Shown piece by piece: positions 24,758-34,140 of a stretch of DNA of 64,000 nucleotides (positions within the stretch are counted from its first letter, which is position 1; every line of letters starts with the position of its first letter). The DNA is taken from assembly GCF_019443325.1 (NCBI RefSeq), contig NZ_CP080383.1:620001-684000 (forward strand). Direction: 5' to 3'. The position numbers were made by a program, and so were the translations under genes. The stretch comes from Cryobacterium sp. PAMC25264. GTDB lineage: Bacteria; Actinomycetota; Actinomycetes; Actinomycetales; Microbacteriaceae. The notes beneath the pieces were generated by a model that was not told the origin of the DNA, searched no databases, and was given only the letters and a program-made list of their open reading frames with translations.

Positions 24758-26308
24758 CTAACGTCGGCGGGCCGCCTTGAGGGTGCGGGCGAGGAGCGCC
24801 ATGGGGCCCACGAGCCGGGCGAACTCCGATCCGGTTCCGGGCAGCCGCAGCACCCCGGTGGCCAGGGAGATGGTGACCGGCTCCACGAACCGCTTGAGTC
24901 CCTCCGGGCCGTTCCGACGGCCGAGGCCTGAGCCTTTGACACCGCCCATCGGGGCGTCGACGGCGGAGAACGACCCGCGGTAGCCCTCGTTCACGTTGAC
25001 ACTGCCGGCCTCCAGCGCGCCGGCTACGCGCAGTCCCCGCCGGGCGGATCCGCTGAGTACTGCCGCATTCAGCCCGTAGTGGCTGTCGTTGGCGGCGAGG
25101 ATGGCCTCCTGCTCGGTGTCGACCACCGACACCGACACGACCGGTCCGAACGTCTCGTCGGCGAAGCAGAGCATGACCGGGGTGACGCCGGTGAGGATCG
25201 TGGGCTCGAAGAAATATGGGCCGAGGTCTGGCCGTCCCCGGCCGCCGGCGTGCAGCGTGGCCCCGTGGGACAGCGCATCCTGCACGTGTCTGCTGACCCT
25301 GTCCAGCTGATCCTGCGAGGTGAGCGAGCCGACATCCGCCCGGTAGTCCAGGCCGGAGCCGAGCAGGAGGGCCCGGGTGACGGTGCTGAATTCCTGCAGG
25401 AAGCGGTCGGCGACCGCCCGTTGTACGTAGATGCGCTCGATCGACACACAGAGCTGACCGAGTGATGAGAAACAGGCATACGCCGCCTGCGCGGCCGCAC
25501 GGTGCGGGTCGACGTCGTCGAGCACGATCATCGGGTTCTTTCCGCCCAGCTCGAGTGACGCGCCGGTGAGGGTGCTCGCCGCCTGTTCGCCCACCCGGAT
25601 GCCCGTGGGCGTCGACCCGGTGAAGCACACGTAGTCGGCGCCTGCCGTGACCGCGCTGCCGATCTCGGGGCCCGGGCCGGTCACGACGGCCCAAAGATCG
25701 GCCGGTACCCCGGCGTCGATGAATGCCCGGCGCAGCATCAGGATGCTCAGCGCCCCCTGGTTGTCGGCCTTCTGCACCACCCCGCAGCCGGCGGCCAGGG
25801 CGGGGACGACGTCCATCGCGGCCAGGCTGAGCGGGAAGTTCCACGGGGTGATGACCCCGGCAACGCCCTTGGGCCGGTAGCGCACCCGGGTGGTCACGAG
25901 CAGCGGCAGGCCGGACCTGCGCCGCTCGCCGCCGAGCACTCGCCGGGCTGCGAGCGCGTTGTACCGGGTGACGCCGGCGGCCTGGAAGACCTCCTCGAAG
26001 GCCTGCCCGCGGGTCTTGCCGGTCTCGGTCTGCAGGATGTCGAGCAGGCTCTCGCGGCGGCTCAGCAGTAGGTCGTGCGCCTTCAGCAGCACCGCCCGCC
26101 GGTGGGCGAATCCGGCCCGGGCCCAGCCGATCTGGGCGAGGCGGGCGCGGGCGTAAGCATCCGCGACGTCCTGCGGGCTGCTCAGCGGCAGCGCGTGCAA
26201 CGGTTGCCCGGTGAACGGGGCAATGACCGTGGCCGTGGCACCCGAGGTGGAGCGGATGTCGCGGGCGAGTTCGGCGATGAACGGGAGTTCCAACGTGGCG
26301 GAAGTCAT
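24758..26308 (-). CDS. Succinate-semialdehyde dehydrogenase (GabD2-like aldehyde dehydrogenase)
   Basis: 516-residue cytoplasmic NAD(P)-dependent aldehyde dehydrogenase. The catalytic Glu is in LELGGKNP (about residue 253) and the nucleophile Cys in GQLCVSIERI (about residue 287); PWNFPLS and the FTGSTPTG cofactor loop are intact. Within the superfamily it reads most like the actinobacterial succinate-semialdehyde dehydrogenase GabD2, but other aldehydes are possible. TAGACT (26321-26316) lies seven bases before the ATG, a leaderless arrangement. No gab genes are next to it. Confidence 0.85.
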   Translation of the reverse strand: MTSATLELPFIAELARDIRSTSGATATVIAPFTGQPLHALPLSSPQDVADAYARARLAQIGWARAGFAHRRAVLLKAHDLLLSRRESLLDILQTETGKTRGQAFEEVFQAAGVTRYNALAARRVLGGERRRSGLPLLVTTRVRYRPKGVAGVITPWNFPLSLAAMDVVPALAAGCGVVQKADNQGALSILMLRRAFIDAGVPADLWAVVTGPGPEIGSAVTAGADYVCFTGSTPTGIRVGEQAASTLTGASLELGGKNPMIVLDDVDPHRAAAQAAYACFSSLGQLCVSIERIYVQRAVADRFLQEFSTVTRALLLGSGLDYRADVGSLTSQDQLDRVSRHVQDALSHGATLHAGGRGRPDLGPYFFEPTILTGVTPVMLCFADETFGPVVSVSVVDTEQEAILAANDSHYGLNAAVLSGSARRGLRVAGALEAGSVNVNEGYRGSFSAVDAPMGGVKGSGLGRRNGPEGLKRFVEPVTISLATGVLRLPGTGSEFARLVGPMALLARTLKAARRR

Positions 26309-26374
26309 GGGGGTCAGTCTAGACAGGTGTGCCGGAGCGCACTCCTGCCCGACCGGGTGAAACCCGGCGCAGGG

Positions 26375-27529
26375 TCAGCGCGGGGAGATGCCCAGGCTCA
26401 GGCCGGCCAGGCCGCGTCCGCGGGTGGCCAACCGGTCGGCGATGGCCTGAATGGCAGCCGCCGCGGGGTCGGCCGGGTCGCCGAGCACCACCGGGATGCC
26501 CGTGTCGCCGCCGCTGCGCAGGGCTACGGAGAGCGGCACCTGGCCGAGCAGCGGCACCGGGGTGTCCTGCCCGGCGGAGAGCCGGGCGGCGACCTCGGCG
26601 CCGCCTCCGGAGCCGAAGATCTCCAGCACGGTGCCGTCGGGCTGCATCAGTCCGGACATGTTCTCGATCACGCCGTAGATCGCTTGGCCGGTGTGCCGGG
26701 CCACGGCGCCGCTGCGCTCGGAGATGTCGGAGGCGGCCGGCTGCGGGGTGGTGACCACGATGACCTCGGCGTGCGGCAACAGTTGGCCCACCGAGATGGC
26801 GATGTCGCCGGTGCCCGGCGGCAGGTCGAGCAGCAGGATGTCCAGGTCGCCGAAGTAGACCTCGGTGAGGAACTGGGTGATGGTGCGGTGCAGCATCGGC
26901 CCGCGCCAGGCGACGGCCACCGAGGTGTCGTCGACGAACATGCCGATCGAGATGACCTTCACGTCGTAGCCGATCGGCGGCAGGATCATGTCGCCCACCT
27001 GGGTGGGCTTGACCATGCCGGACTGGCCGCCGGGCGTGGCCGGCGGGGTGACCAGGCCGAGCAGCCCGGGGATGGAGAAGCCGTAGACGTCGGCGTCGAC
27101 GATGCCCACGCGGAGGCCTCGCGCGGCCAGCGCCACGGCCAGGTTGGCGGTGACGGTGGACTTGCCCACGCCGCCCTTGCCGCTGGTGATCGCATAGATG
27201 CGGGTGAGCGAGTCGGGGGAGAACTGCAGGCTGCGGGCGCCCTGGCCGCCGCGGAGCTTCTCGGTCATGGCGCGGCGCTGCTCGGGAGTCATCACCGAAA
27301 CGACGACGCGGGCCAGGCCCTGGCCGACGACGGATTCGGTCGCCTCACGCACATCCGTCTCGATGCGGGTCGCCGCCGGGCAGCCGGCGATGGTGAGCCG
27401 GATGTCCACCGTGGCGCCGCCGTCGGCGTCGATCGTGACACCCGACACCATGTCGAGCTCGGTGATGGGTTTGCGGATCTCCGGGTCGATGACTTGGGCG
27501 AGGGCGGCCCGTACCCGATTCTCAGTCAA
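26375..27529 (-). CDS. mrp: Mrp/ApbC-family iron-sulfur carrier P-loop ATPase
   Basis: 384 residues. An N-terminal MIP18/DUF59 domain (about 1-90) precedes a MinD/Mrp P-loop domain with the deviant Walker A GKGGVGKST (about residues 114-122) and LLLDLPPGTGD. It probably carries or inserts Fe-S clusters. The CxxC pair that many Mrp/NBP35 proteins have near ENMS is not visible here (ENMSGLMQPDG). I chose the TTG at 27529 because CCTCCT (27539-27544, plus strand) gives AGGAGG at the right distance and it overlaps the stop of the upstream DUF1003 gene; the open frame upstream is out-of-frame DUF1003 sequence. Third gene of an operon with DUF1003 and MgtE-N/CBS. Confidence 0.88.
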   Translation of the reverse strand: MTENRVRAALAQVIDPEIRKPITELDMVSGVTIDADGGATVDIRLTIAGCPAATRIETDVREATESVVGQGLARVVVSVMTPEQRRAMTEKLRGGQGARSLQFSPDSLTRIYAITSGKGGVGKSTVTANLAVALAARGLRVGIVDADVYGFSIPGLLGLVTPPATPGGQSGMVKPTQVGDMILPPIGYDVKVISIGMFVDDTSVAVAWRGPMLHRTITQFLTEVYFGDLDILLLDLPPGTGDIAISVGQLLPHAEVIVVTTPQPAASDISERSGAVARHTGQAIYGVIENMSGLMQPDGTVLEIFGSGGGAEVAARLSAGQDTPVPLLGQVPLSVALRSGGDTGIPVVLGDPADPAAAAIQAIADRLATRGRGLAGLSLGISPR

Positions 27530-28157
27530 TCGGGTGCGCCTCCTGGGCGCTGCGGCGATCGGCGGCGGCACGGCTGATGCTGCCCTCACGTTCCCGGCTC
27601 TCGAGCTCGCGGCTCTCGCGGTCGCGGGCTGCCTCGCTTTCCCGGCGCGCCTGCTCGTCGCGCTGGTCGAGGTTGTCGAGCATGGCGCGCAGCTCAGCGC
27701 GGAGGAAGTCCTTTGAGGCGAGGTCCTTCATCCCCAGGCGGAGCGCCACGACCTCACGGGCGAGGTACTCAGTGTCGGCCAGGTTGCGTTCGGCGCGCTG
27801 CCGGTCCTGCTCGAACTGCACCCGGTCGCGGTCGTCCTGCCGGTTCTGCGCGAGCAGGATCAGCGGAGCGGCGTACGACGCCTGGAGCGAGAGCACCAGG
27901 GTGAGCGCGATGAAGCCGAGCTCGATCGAGTCGAATCGCAGGTTGATCGGGGAGAGGGTGTTCCAGCTGATCCAGAAGACCGTGAAGAGGGTCAGGCCCA
28001 GCAGGAACCAGGGGGTGCCCATGCCGCGGGCGATCGCCTCGGTGAGCCGGCCGAACCTGTCGTTGCTGCGTCCGTTGCGCTTGCGCCCGACCAGGTTGGT
28101 GGTGCGCAGCCCTTTGGGCGTGTCGAGGCGGAGCTCCGACTTGTTAGCTCGTGCCAT
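27522..28157 (-). CDS. DUF1003 membrane protein
   Basis: 211 residues. A basic N-terminus, then two membrane helices (about residues 46-62 and 74-96, with the family-typical WNTLSP between and QASYAAPLILLAQNRQ after them), then a long charged helix (about 105-200) likely to form a coiled coil. The function of the family is unknown. The ATG at 28157 has GGAGG 7 bases upstream and overlaps the end of the MgtE-N/CBS gene by 14 bases; the mrp start overlaps its stop. This order (CBS protein, DUF1003, mrp) is conserved in actinobacteria and suggests a link with divalent metal homeostasis. Confidence 0.85.
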   Translation of the reverse strand: MARANKSELRLDTPKGLRTTNLVGRKRNGRSNDRFGRLTEAIARGMGTPWFLLGLTLFTVFWISWNTLSPINLRFDSIELGFIALTLVLSLQASYAAPLILLAQNRQDDRDRVQFEQDRQRAERNLADTEYLAREVVALRLGMKDLASKDFLRAELRAMLDNLDQRDEQARRESEAARDRESRELESREREGSISRAAADRRSAQEAHPID

Positions 28158-29475
28158 TGTCGTGCCTCCGTCCACCCGGTAGCGGGATACTTCCTGTCAT
28201 CAGCTGGGTTCTGGCCGTGGCACGTTTACGCACCTCGTCGTTGCCGTCGTGACTTCGCCAGTCATCCGGCAGCAGGTAGTCGAGCACGTCATCAATCGTC
28301 ACCACCCCGACGAGTCGGTGGTTGTCGTCGACGACCGGAACGGAGACGAGGTCGTAGCTGGCGAGAATACGGGTGACCTCGGCCGCCGAGGTGTCCGCGG
28401 TGACGGGCTCCAGACCCAGGTCGAGCAGGGTGCCGAGGCGTTCGTGCGGCGGGTAGCGCAGCATCCGTTGGAAGTGCACCATGCCCAGGAACCGGCCGGT
28501 GGGAGGCTCGTAGGGCGGCAGGGTGACGCAGATCGCCGCGCCCAGTGCGGGCGCCAGGTCGTGCCGGCGGATGAGCGCGAGGCCCTCGGCGACGGTGGCG
28601 TCGGCCGAGACGATGATCGGCTCGGTGGTCATCAGACCGCCGGCGGTGTCCGGGGCGTAGGAGAGTAGGAACCGCACGTCGTCGGCTTCCTCCGGCTCCA
28701 TGAGGTCGAGCAGCTGCTCGCCGCGCTCCTCCGGCAATTGCGCGATGAGGTCGGCGGCGTCGTCGGGCTGCATGTGGTCGAGCACCTCGGCGGCGCGCGA
28801 GTCGCCGAGCCGGGTGAGGATGCCCACCTGCTCGCTCTCGGGCATCTCCTCGAGCACATCGGCCAGACGGCCGTCCGGCAGTTCCTCGGCTACCTCGAAC
28901 ATGCGCTGCCTGGGCAGGTCGAGCAGGGTGTTGGCGAGGTCGGCGGGCTTCATATCCGAGTACGTGGCGATGAGCTGCTCGGCCGACTGGGACTCGCCCG
29001 CGGTGACCTTCTCGTAGACCTCGTCCCAGTTGGCGAAGGCCGTGGCGCCCTTGGCGAACAGCGACGAGCTGGCCTTGGGCCGGCGCACGAACAACTGGCT
29101 GATCGCCCAGTCGCCCTGGGCGGACTCCTCGATTGCGACGTCTTCGATGGTTGCCTCGCCCGAACCGTCGTTGAACGCGACGCGGCGGCCGAGCATCTCG
29201 GCAATCACCCGCACCTCACCGCCGCGCTGCTCGAAGCGGCGCACGTTGATCAGGCCCGTGGTGATGATCTGGCCGCTGCCGATGCTGGTGACCCGGCCGA
29301 TCGAGACGAACACCCGGCGTTTGCCGGGGATTTCGACGATCAGGCCGACTACACGGGGCGGGTCGTCTTTTCGGTAGACCACCAGCACGTCGCGGACCTT
29401 GCCCACGCGGTCGCCCGCGGGGTCGAAGACGTTGCACCCGGCCAGTCGGGCGACGAAAACTCTGGTGTTTGCCAC
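28144..29475 (-). CDS. Soluble PRC-barrel / MgtE-N / CBS-pair protein (Rv1232c type)
   Basis: 443 residues with no membrane helix. The N-terminal 150 residues look like PRC-barrel-type segments (DPAGDRVGKVRDVLVV). They are followed by an MgtE intracellular N domain of helical repeats (about 160-280, PDDAADLIAQLP and similar) and a CBS pair (about 285-415, ending LVGVVTIDDVLDYL). These are the magnesium-sensing parts of the MgtE channel without its transmembrane part, so it is probably a sensor or regulator for a channel elsewhere or for the DUF1003 protein. The start is GTG at 29475 with TAAGTT (29487-29482) six bases upstream, a leaderless promoter. It heads the three-gene operon. Confidence 0.85.
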   Translation of the reverse strand: MANTRVFVARLAGCNVFDPAGDRVGKVRDVLVVYRKDDPPRVVGLIVEIPGKRRVFVSIGRVTSIGSGQIITTGLINVRRFEQRGGEVRVIAEMLGRRVAFNDGSGEATIEDVAIEESAQGDWAISQLFVRRPKASSSLFAKGATAFANWDEVYEKVTAGESQSAEQLIATYSDMKPADLANTLLDLPRQRMFEVAEELPDGRLADVLEEMPESEQVGILTRLGDSRAAEVLDHMQPDDAADLIAQLPEERGEQLLDLMEPEEADDVRFLLSYAPDTAGGLMTTEPIIVSADATVAEGLALIRRHDLAPALGAAICVTLPPYEPPTGRFLGMVHFQRMLRYPPHERLGTLLDLGLEPVTADTSAAEVTRILASYDLVSVPVVDDNHRLVGVVTIDDVLDYLLPDDWRSHDGNDEVRKRATARTQLMTGSIPLPGGRRHDNGTS

Positions 29476-29657
29476 ACCTCTAACTTAGCTTGTGCACGCC
29501 GCACGGCACCCGTGACACCGTGCCGCGCCCAGGGCACTCTGCGGCCGGCCGAGGCCGGCGTTTGCGACCGGCGTTGAGGCCCTCATCGGGGCATTCTCCC
29601 ACTGGATGCACAGCGGCCCCTGCTGGTACGCGAGTGGATCGTGGAAGAATGGGGGGC

Positions 29658-30395
29658 ATGTCCTCTCAGAGCCCCTTCGGCGGCCGCGCCGCCGCACTGT
29701 ATCCGGTCCTGCCCAAGGGCGAGGTCGTGGCCACGTACGAGACCTACAACGAGGCCCAGCTGGCCGTGGACGTTCTCGCGAAGGCCGACTTCCCCGTCAA
29801 GCAGCTGTCCATCGTGGGCAACGACCTCAAGACCGTTGAACGGGTGACCGGCAAACTCACCTGGAGCCGGGTCGCGTTGGCTGGGGCGGCATCCGGTGCC
29901 TGGCTCGGGGTGTTCTTCGGGTTGCTGTTCTTCATCTTCTCGCCGGATGGCGCCGGCTTGCCGTTCGTTTTCGCGGCCGTGCTCATGGGCGCCGGCTTCG
30001 GCATGCTGTTCGGACTGGTGAGCTACGCGCTCAACCGCCGCCGCAAGGACTTCACCTCGACCATGCAGGTGATCGCCGGCAATTACCAGGTGATCGTGAA
30101 CGTCGAACTGCTCAACAAGGCCCGCAACCTGCTGTCCGGCCAGGCCGAGCCCGCTGCCGCCGCTGGTGTGCACCCGTCCGACCCGCCGCGCTCGGCCCCT
30201 GAGCCGCCCGCTGCCGGCGGACCGACACCGCCGTCGAACCAGCCGCCCGCATACGGTGAGACCGGACCGACCGAGCAGCCGACCGCGCCGCCCGCGTACG
30301 GTCAGCCGGCCCCGCCCGTGTCGGCCCCGCCGGCGGCCGGACCGCCGCCCGTGGCCGAGCCCCCGGTCTCCGGCCCGGTCGACCCGGCCCGCTAA
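29658..30395 (+). CDS. GS17M/DUF1269-like membrane protein with Pro-rich tail
   Basis: 245 residues. The N-terminal domain (ATYETYNEAQLAVDVLAKAD, VKQLSIVGNDLK) is the general-stress-protein 17M-like fold. Two membrane helices follow (about 78-97 and 100-121), then a soluble stretch and a Pro/Ala/Gly-rich tail (about 165-245). Function is unknown; the family is often linked to stress. ATG at 29658 is chosen over the in-frame ATG at 29649 on spacing grounds, weakly. It is divergent from the MgtE-N/CBS gene and convergent with aminopeptidase P. Confidence 0.7.
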   Translation: MSSQSPFGGRAAALYPVLPKGEVVATYETYNEAQLAVDVLAKADFPVKQLSIVGNDLKTVERVTGKLTWSRVALAGAASGAWLGVFFGLLFFIFSPDGAGLPFVFAAVLMGAGFGMLFGLVSYALNRRRKDFTSTMQVIAGNYQVIVNVELLNKARNLLSGQAEPAAAAGVHPSDPPRSAPEPPAAGGPTPPSNQPPAYGETGPTEQPTAPPAYGQPAPPVSAPPAAGPPPVAEPPVSGPVDPAR

Positions 30396-30486
30396 CCCGC
30401 CGCTCGCCTGCTTACCGTTCCCGAAGCGGACAATTGCGCCCGGTGCGCCGGGTGCAGATGTCCGGACGGGGACCAGTTGTGGGTGC

Positions 30487-32028
30487 TTAGGCCTGCAGTG
30501 CGGCCATCCAGGCCTCGACGGCTGCCGAGTCCCGCGGGATACCGGCCGAGAGGTTCTCGGCGCCGGTCTCGGTGATCAGGATGTCGTCTTCGATGCGCAC
30601 GCCGATGCCGCGGTACTCGGCCGGCACCGTGAGGTCGTCGAGCTGGAAATACAGGCCGGGCTCGATGGTGAAGACCATGCCGGGCTCGATCACGCCGTCG
30701 ATGTACATGTCGCGGCGGGCCTGGGCGCAGTCGTGCACGTCGAGGCCGAGGTGGTGGCTGGTGCCGTGCACCATGTAGCGACGGTGCTGGCCGTTTTCCG
30801 GCAGCAGCGCCTCCTCGGCGGTGACGGGCAGCATGCCCCAGTCGGCGGTGTGCCGGGCGATCACGGCCATCGCGGCCGCGTGCACCTCCCGGAAGACGGC
30901 GCCCGGCTTGGCGACCAGGAAGGCCGCGTCGGCGGCCTCGCGCACGGCGTCGTAGACGCGGCGCTGCACATCCGTGAAGGTGCCGGTGACCGGCAGGGTG
31001 CGGGTGATGTCGGCGGTGTAGTAGCTGTCCACCTCGACGCCGGCGTCGAGCAGCATCACGTCGCCCGGCACGACGGGTCCGTCGTTGCGGGTCCAGTGCA
31101 GGATGCAGGCGTGCGGGCCGGAGGCGGCGATGGTGTCGTAACCGACGGTGTTGCCGTCCACGCGGGCGCGGGTGTTGAAGACGCCCTCCACCAGGCGCTC
31201 GCCGCGCTCGTGGCTGCTGGAGCGGGGCAGGTCACGGATGACGTCTTCGAAGCCGCGGGCGGTGGCCGCCACGGCGAGGCGCATCTGGCCGATCTCGTAG
31301 GCGTCCTTGACCAGGCGCAGCTCGGACAGGTCGCGGGCGAGGACTGCATCCGCGTCGTGTTCGCTGTTGATCTCGATGCTGAACGGGGCGTCGGACGCGT
31401 TGGCCGTGAGCATCCGCTCGGCGGAGTTGCGGAGGCGGGCGTCGTCGACCTGGCCGGTGAGGAACGGGTCGGCCTCGCGCACGAGCAGGGTCTCGCTGTC
31501 GACGCGGCCGAGAACCGCGGCGAAGTCGTCGATGCCGCGCACCGTGACGGAGAGGTCGCTGGCCACCTGGGCGATGGAGGGCCGCGGGCCGATCCAGAAC
31601 TCGCCGATCTCGGAGTTGGCGTAGAACTCGTCTGAGTCACGGCCGGCGCGCTCCCGGAAGTACACGGTGGCCTCGTGGCCGGCGGCGGTGGGCTCGAAGA
31701 CGAGCACGGCACCGGGTTCGGAGTCGCTGCCCCATCCGGTGAGGTGGGCGAAGGCGGAGTGCGCGCGGAACGCGTAGTCGGTGTCGTTGGCGCGCTGCTT
31801 GAGCCGGCCGGCCGGAACGATCAGGCGCTGACCCGGGTAGAGCTTGGAGACCCGCTCGCGCCGGGCGGCGGCGAACGGCGCCTGCTCCCGGGCCGGCGGC
31901 AGCTCGTCGGTGCGCTCGGCCCAACCGCTGGAGATGAACTCCTTGAACCCTTCCGAGCCGGGCGTGGTGGACCGGTTCTCGTTCGAGCGGGCGGCGGGGG
32001 CAGGGGCGGTGTCGGTGGAATCAGCCAT
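30487..32028 (-). CDS. pepP: Xaa-Pro aminopeptidase (aminopeptidase P, M24B)
   Basis: 513-residue cytoplasmic dimetal peptidase that removes N-terminal residues preceding proline. An AMP_N domain (about 50-200) precedes the pita-bread fold. The metal ligands are visible: Asp in LLDAGVEVD (about 325), Asp in YTADITRT (about 336), His in HGTSHHLG (about 420), Glu in TIEPGLYF (about 451) and Glu in RIEDDILIT (about 478). ATG at 32028; GAGAAT six bases upstream suggests leaderless translation, though it lacks the usual T at position 1. The first 45 residues are a low-complexity extension seen in actinobacterial homologues. Confidence 0.92.
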   Translation of the reverse strand: MADSTDTAPAPAARSNENRSTTPGSEGFKEFISSGWAERTDELPPAREQAPFAAARRERVSKLYPGQRLIVPAGRLKQRANDTDYAFRAHSAFAHLTGWGSDSEPGAVLVFEPTAAGHEATVYFRERAGRDSDEFYANSEIGEFWIGPRPSIAQVASDLSVTVRGIDDFAAVLGRVDSETLLVREADPFLTGQVDDARLRNSAERMLTANASDAPFSIEINSEHDADAVLARDLSELRLVKDAYEIGQMRLAVAATARGFEDVIRDLPRSSSHERGERLVEGVFNTRARVDGNTVGYDTIAASGPHACILHWTRNDGPVVPGDVMLLDAGVEVDSYYTADITRTLPVTGTFTDVQRRVYDAVREAADAAFLVAKPGAVFREVHAAAMAVIARHTADWGMLPVTAEEALLPENGQHRRYMVHGTSHHLGLDVHDCAQARRDMYIDGVIEPGMVFTIEPGLYFQLDDLTVPAEYRGIGVRIEDDILITETGAENLSAGIPRDSAAVEAWMAALQA

Positions 32029-32084
32029 GCCCCCATTCTCCCACCCGCACCGCACCGGATGCGCGAGGGAGCAGCCGGGCAGGC

Positions 32085-33188
32085 TCAGCCGGCGGGAGAG
32101 AGGGTCGCCACGATGGGGCGGTGGTCGCTGCCCGCGGCGTCTTCGGTCTGGATCACGTTCATGCCGTCCACCTGCCAATTGGCGGTGGCCAGCACATGGT
32201 CGATGGGGGAGCCGAGCAGGGTGGGGGCCCAGGTGGGCCAGGTGCCCACGCCGGCGGCGCCCGCGGCCAGGGCGGCATCCCGGCAGGAGCCGAGCTCGGT
32301 GTCGGCGGTGTCGGCCCGGCCGGCGAAGTGGTCAAGGGTGGCGTTGAAGTCGCCGGCCATGATCACGCCGTCGATGCCGGAGCCGCTTGCATCGCACTGC
32401 TCGGCCAGCCAATCCAGGTCGGAGCGCCAGTTGGTCATCTCCCATTGGATCGGCGAGACGGCATGCACGGCCACGATCGTGGGGCCGGTGCCGTCGACGG
32501 GTTCCGCCACCACCGTGGGCAGCACGTTCGTGTTGCCGGGCGGTCCGGATCCCTCCGCGGACGTGACTGTGTAGTCGCCCAAGTCCGGGCTGATCAGCAG
32601 CGTGGTCGAGCGGGCCTTGGAGATGAGGTCGAACGACACCGTGTGCACCCACATGGGCCGGCCGGCGGCGCGCATGGCCTCGGCGACCAGCACCCCGGTT
32701 TCCTCGGTGGTCTCGGGCAAGGTGACCACATCGGCCTGCTCAGCCAGGGCGAGCGCGGCGATGGCGTCGGCGCCCGGTTCGTCGCCGAGGGTGTTCCAGC
32801 TCAGCACGGTGATCGATGCCGTCGCGTCGGCGTCCGTCGCGGCGTCTGCCGACGCATCCGCCGACTCTGAGACATCCGCCGCCTGCGCCGAAGCGGGCAG
32901 GGCGGATGCGGCGCCCCGGTGCAGCAGGACGCCCACGTTGACCGCGCTGAACAGCGCCAGGAACACCATCAGGAGCGCCGTCGTGCCCCGAAAAGACCGC
33001 GCGAGAAGAAACAGGGCCGTGAGCGCCACCAGCAGTGCGGCGGCGACCACCACGGCGAGGCCGCGCAGCGAGACCGCGTGCGCCACCACCCAGGTGTTCT
33101 GCAGGCCGAAGAACTGCGGCCAGGCCAGGACGGTGAGAACCGCCAGCGCCGCCACGACGATCAGGGTGCGGAAGAGGAAGGAGAACAT
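32085..33188 (-). CDS. Membrane-anchored endonuclease/exonuclease/phosphatase-family protein
   Basis: 367 residues. Three membrane helices (about 5-25, 33-58 and 65-85) precede an Ala/Asp-rich linker and an extracytoplasmic EEP domain. EEP motifs include VLSWNTLG (about residue 128), VIMAGDFNATLDHF (about 278) and the C-terminal SDHRPIVATL. Members cleave phosphodiesters in nucleic acids, sphingomyelin or inositol phosphates; the substrate here is not predictable. ATG at 33188 is preferred because it begins just before the first helix; the open frame runs 14 codons further. It is divergent from the PHP gene, with 55 bases between. Confidence 0.85.
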   Translation of the reverse strand: MFSFLFRTLIVVAALAVLTVLAWPQFFGLQNTWVVAHAVSLRGLAVVVAAALLVALTALFLLARSFRGTTALLMVFLALFSAVNVGVLLHRGAASALPASAQAADVSESADASADAATDADATASITVLSWNTLGDEPGADAIAALALAEQADVVTLPETTEETGVLVAEAMRAAGRPMWVHTVSFDLISKARSTTLLISPDLGDYTVTSAEGSGPPGNTNVLPTVVAEPVDGTGPTIVAVHAVSPIQWEMTNWRSDLDWLAEQCDASGSGIDGVIMAGDFNATLDHFAGRADTADTELGSCRDAALAAGAAGVGTWPTWAPTLLGSPIDHVLATANWQVDGMNVIQTEDAAGSDHRPIVATLSPAG

Positions 33189-33243
33189 AGATGAGTCACT
33201 GTAAGCGACCTGGGTGCATTCCGCGGCCAACTAGCATGGGGGA

Positions 33244-34116
33244 ATGGCAGTCGAACGGCGTTTCACGGGTCCGATCGACCTGCACACCCACTCCAGCGTC
33301 TCCGACGGTACCGAGACTCCGTCGCAGCTCGTGCGCGCCGCTGCGGCGGCGGGCCTGGGCACGGTGGCCCTCACCGACCACGACTCCACGGCGGGATGGT
33401 CGGAAGCTTCTGTGGCGGCCCGGACGGCGGGCATCACCCTGATACCGGGCATGGAATTCAGCACCCGGGTCGGGCACGCCAGCATCCACCTACTCGCGTA
33501 CCTGTTCGACCCGTCGGATGCCGGGATCGTCGCGGAGACCGCGCATATTCGTCAGGCCAGGCTCACACGGGCGGAGCAGATGGTGGCCCGGATCGGCGCC
33601 GACTACGAGATCACCTGGGACGACGTGCTCGCCCAGACCACCACGGGCGGAACCGTGGGCCGTCCGCACATCGCGGACGCCCTCGTGGCCAACGGCCTCG
33701 CCCTCACTCGCAGCGAGGCGTTCGCGGGCATCCTGCACTGGGAGGCGGGCTACTACCAGCCGCACTACGCGCCGGATCCGCTGCGCGCAGTGACGCTCGT
33801 GCGTGCGGCCGGGGGTGTGCCCGTGATCGCGCATCCGGCCACCCGGGGCGTCGCCGACGTGATGGCTGAGAGCCGGCTGGCCGCGCTCGTGGGCGCCGGC
33901 CTGTTCGGCTTGGAGCTGCGGCACCGGGAGAACAAGCCGGAGGCTACCGCGCGGCTCACCATGCTCGCCGAGAAGTACGGTCTGGCCATTACCGGGTCCA
34001 GCGACTACCACGGCGAGGGCAAACCCAACCGGCTGGGCGAGAACACCACCACCCCCGAGGTGCTCGAGCGCCTCGTGGCCGAGGGCCGCGGCTCGGCGCC
34101 GGTCACTCCCGCCTGA
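33244..34116 (+). CDS. PHP-domain phosphoesterase (YciV/TrpH-like)
   Basis: 290 residues. The PHP metal-site motifs are all there: DLHTHSSVSDGT (residues 12-23), LTDHDS (about 43-48), a Glu in IPGMEF, a His in VIAHPATR and SSDYHG near the C-terminus. The insert between motifs matches the YciV/TrpH group, some of which are 5'-3' exonucleases on short RNA or 3',5'-bisphosphate nucleotidases. TAGCAT (33232-33237) ends six bases before the ATG, so it is a leaderless transcript. Confidence 0.88.
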   Translation: MAVERRFTGPIDLHTHSSVSDGTETPSQLVRAAAAAGLGTVALTDHDSTAGWSEASVAARTAGITLIPGMEFSTRVGHASIHLLAYLFDPSDAGIVAETAHIRQARLTRAEQMVARIGADYEITWDDVLAQTTTGGTVGRPHIADALVANGLALTRSEAFAGILHWEAGYYQPHYAPDPLRAVTLVRAAGGVPVIAHPATRGVADVMAESRLAALVGAGLFGLELRHRENKPEATARLTMLAEKYGLAITGSSDYHGEGKPNRLGENTTTPEVLERLVAEGRGSAPVTPA

Positions 34117-34140
34117 CCCTCGCACGACCGGCCCGGCCGG

